Shown here piece by piece: positions 62,844 to 64,000 of a stretch of 64,000 nt of DNA. Each line of letters starts with the position of its first letter. Positions within the stretch are counted from its first letter, which is position 1. The stretch is from Roseiconus nitratireducens. Its GTDB lineage: Bacteria; Planctomycetota; Planctomycetia; Pirellulales; Pirellulaceae. The notes under the pieces were generated by a model. It had not been told where the DNA came from. It did no database searches and was given only the letters and a program-made list of their open reading frames with translations. The stretch is from positions 248,001 through 312,000 of the forward strand of contig NZ_VWOX01000011.1 in the NCBI RefSeq assembly GCF_008629675.1, in the 5' to 3' direction. Both the position numbers and the translations under genes were made by a program.

Positions 62844-62869
62844 GGTTCCAAGGCTCCTGCCTTGGAACC
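62844..62869 (+). repeat. Solitary hairpin related to the 152-bp array
   Basis: GGTTCCAAGGC and its perfect complement GCCTTGGAACC form an 11-bp stem with loop TCCT. This is the same stem as in the array at 45001-45640, showing that the hairpin is a dispersed family. It lies in the divergent gap between the methyltransferase and DUF721 genes. Confidence 0.85.
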
Positions 62870-62956
62870 CGCTGCCACTCAGGCTCCGCCTGTCTCCCTT
62901 TCAACCGCAACCCAGCCGGCACCAAGCAGTGCGTTAGGGCCGGAGCGAGACCGGTG

Positions 62957-63265
62957 TCATCGGGCTTGGATCTTGAAACGCAGGTCTTGGACCTTGCAGT
63001 CCGGCAGGTCCTGGTGCATGCGTTTCAAGATGGCTCGCTTTTGAAACGTCAGCTCCTGAATCGTGACCGAATCGGTAGCAAACACGGCGAGCACACCTTG
63101 ATTGAGTTTTCCGACCGTGATCTGCTCTGAGAGGTCGCGTCCGACGACCGTGGAAATCACATTCCGAAACTCGTCGGTCGCCGCCACTTGAGCGTAACCG
63201 CGGCGGGACAGCAGTTGTCCCACCAGCGAACCGATCGACTGCACCTTTCGTCTGTCGCTGTCCAC
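62957..63265 (-). CDS. dciA: DUF721/DciA-like protein
   Basis: A 102-residue protein with a GTG start. SIGSLVGQLLSRRGYAQ and VVGRDLSEQITVGKLNQGVL, then ELTFQKRAILKRMHQ and CKVQDLRFKI, are the DUF721 pattern found in DciA, the ancestral bacterial replicative-helicase loader/regulator. The short length and lack of extra domains are usual. Assignment is by pattern, not a strict motif. Confidence 0.8.
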   Translation of the reverse strand: MDSDRRKVQSIGSLVGQLLSRRGYAQVAATDEFRNVISTVVGRDLSEQITVGKLNQGVLAVFATDSVTIQELTFQKRAILKRMHQDLPDCKVQDLRFKIQAR

Positions 63266-63526
63266 TGATCGATTCTCCCGGACGGGTTTACACTGGGCGG
63301 GGTCTGAAAACGATGGCGGAAATCGTCAGACGTTTGAAGTCCCGGAACCGACCCGGCCGAAGACACAATTCTGACAGATTTCGCGACGTCGATTTTGAGT
63401 TCGAAGACATTTTCCGATAAAGCCCCAAGGGTCCCGGGCACGGGACGGTGCGGCGGTTGCATGACCGGTTCCCACCGACGAATCGCCGGGTCCCCGCCTT
63501 TCGATTATCTCGCTGCGAAAAAATAA

Positions 63527-63994
63527 ATGTCGTCCGATTCCCTGCCCCAACCGCTGCCGGTCGTCGGCTGGCGGGAATGGGTTTCCCTTCCCGACCTTGG
63601 CATTTCGCACATCAAGGCGAAAGTCGACACCGGTGCAAAATCGAGCAGTCTGCATGCTATCAATCCAGAGAATTTTCGCCGAGGCGGGACGGATTTCGTC
63701 CGATTTGAGGTGCACCCGCACCAACGATCCGACGAAAAACGAATCATGTGCGAAGCCCCTCTGTACGACATCCGAATGGTCCGCAGCAGCAGCGGTGAAG
63801 CGACCGAACGGTTTGTGATCCAGACGTCGGTTCGTTGGCGGAATGAAACATGGCTGGTCGAAGTCACATTGGCCGACCGGACCGAGATGGGATTCCGAAT
63901 GCTACTCGGCCGCGAGGCACTGCGACGCCGCGTGCTGGTCGACAGCAGCCGATCCTTTTGTGGTGGCCGGCTGAAACGCAAAAAGAAACATTGA
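63527..63994 (+). CDS. Retropepsin-like (RimK-lid/'ATP-dependent zinc protease') protein
   Basis: A 155-residue protein whose KVDTGAKSSSLHA and GFRMLLGREALRR match the pepsin-like DTGA/S flap and the RLLGRxA motif of the PF05618 family (often near RimK-type ligases). Starts MSSDSLPQPLPVVGWREWV. Basic C-terminus (RLKRKKKH). It is complete in the window, ending just before the edge. No RimK-like ligase is visible, but it might lie beyond the edge. Confidence 0.9.
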   Translation: MSSDSLPQPLPVVGWREWVSLPDLGISHIKAKVDTGAKSSSLHAINPENFRRGGTDFVRFEVHPHQRSDEKRIMCEAPLYDIRMVRSSSGEATERFVIQTSVRWRNETWLVEVTLADRTEMGFRMLLGREALRRRVLVDSSRSFCGGRLKRKKKH

Positions 63995-64000
63995 CGGAAG

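Overview
This 64 kb window is GC-rich chromosomal DNA from a planctomycete, most likely a member of the Pirellulaceae (Rhodopirellula/Stieleria-like). The evidence is the density of planctomycete hallmark families: DUF1501, DUF1549/DUF1553 with Ig-like and cytochrome-like parts, PmoA/DUF6807, a sulfatase, a Tat-signal Gfo/Idh/MocA oxidoreductase, and many small secreted proteins of unknown function. Frequent GTG/TTG starts, few strong Shine-Dalgarno sites and short palindromic repeats fit the same picture. It reads as ordinary core chromosome. I see no prophage, transposase, integrase, CRISPR array, rRNA or tRNA.

Layout. 1-1.7 kb: end of a DUF1501 gene, an Asp-rich small membrane protein and biotin ligase. 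1.7-6.3 kb (minus): Nei-type glycosylase, DUF6807 protein, RNase E/G and a DUF2344 protein. 6.4-9.9 kb (minus): a regulatory-type phosphotransferase set (hpf, IIA, HPr, EI). 10.4-12.7 kb: a Lys-rich small protein, an esterase and an agmatine-deiminase-like enzyme. 12.8-15.5 kb: a type II secretin. 15.6-16.6 kb: an unusual secreted tyrosine-phosphatase/cytochrome-c' fusion. 16.8-22.3 kb: a thioredoxin-like / DUF1549-DUF1553 / DUF1501 / WD40 operon. 22.4-32 kb: a translationally coupled type II secretion operon (E-F-G-H-I-J-K-C-L-M-like plus a TPR lipoprotein). Together with the secretin this is an almost complete secretion machine.

32-43.3 kb: mixed housekeeping genes (FxsA, lipase, M17 aminopeptidase, UbiD-like decarboxylase, SDR, DUF188, RuvX, FabZ) with several small proteins. 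One is a 32-residue very basic protein with a strong ribosome binding site just upstream of fabZ. 43.3-47.6 kb: repeat-rich, with an NRDE/TANGO2 protein, a 152-bp tandem hairpin array and a DEAD-box helicase. 47.6-57.5 kb: nicotinate phosphoribosyltransferase, DUF971, sulfatase, DJ-1/PfpI, oxidoreductase, recA and a DinG-type helicase. 57.5-64 kb: a seven-copy 37-bp palindromic tandem array, rpsT, a coupled tetrapyrrole/molybdopterin operon (cobA-hemD fusion, CMD-family protein, mobA, moeA), a methyltransferase, a DUF721/DciA-like protein and a retropepsin-like protein.

The most unusual signals are the phosphatase-cytochrome fusion, the 32-residue basic gene, the two inverted MITE-like elements (about 146 bp, 23-bp terminal inverted repeats), the two tandem palindrome arrays, and the pairing of a type II secretion operon with a planctomycete-specific surface-protein operon.
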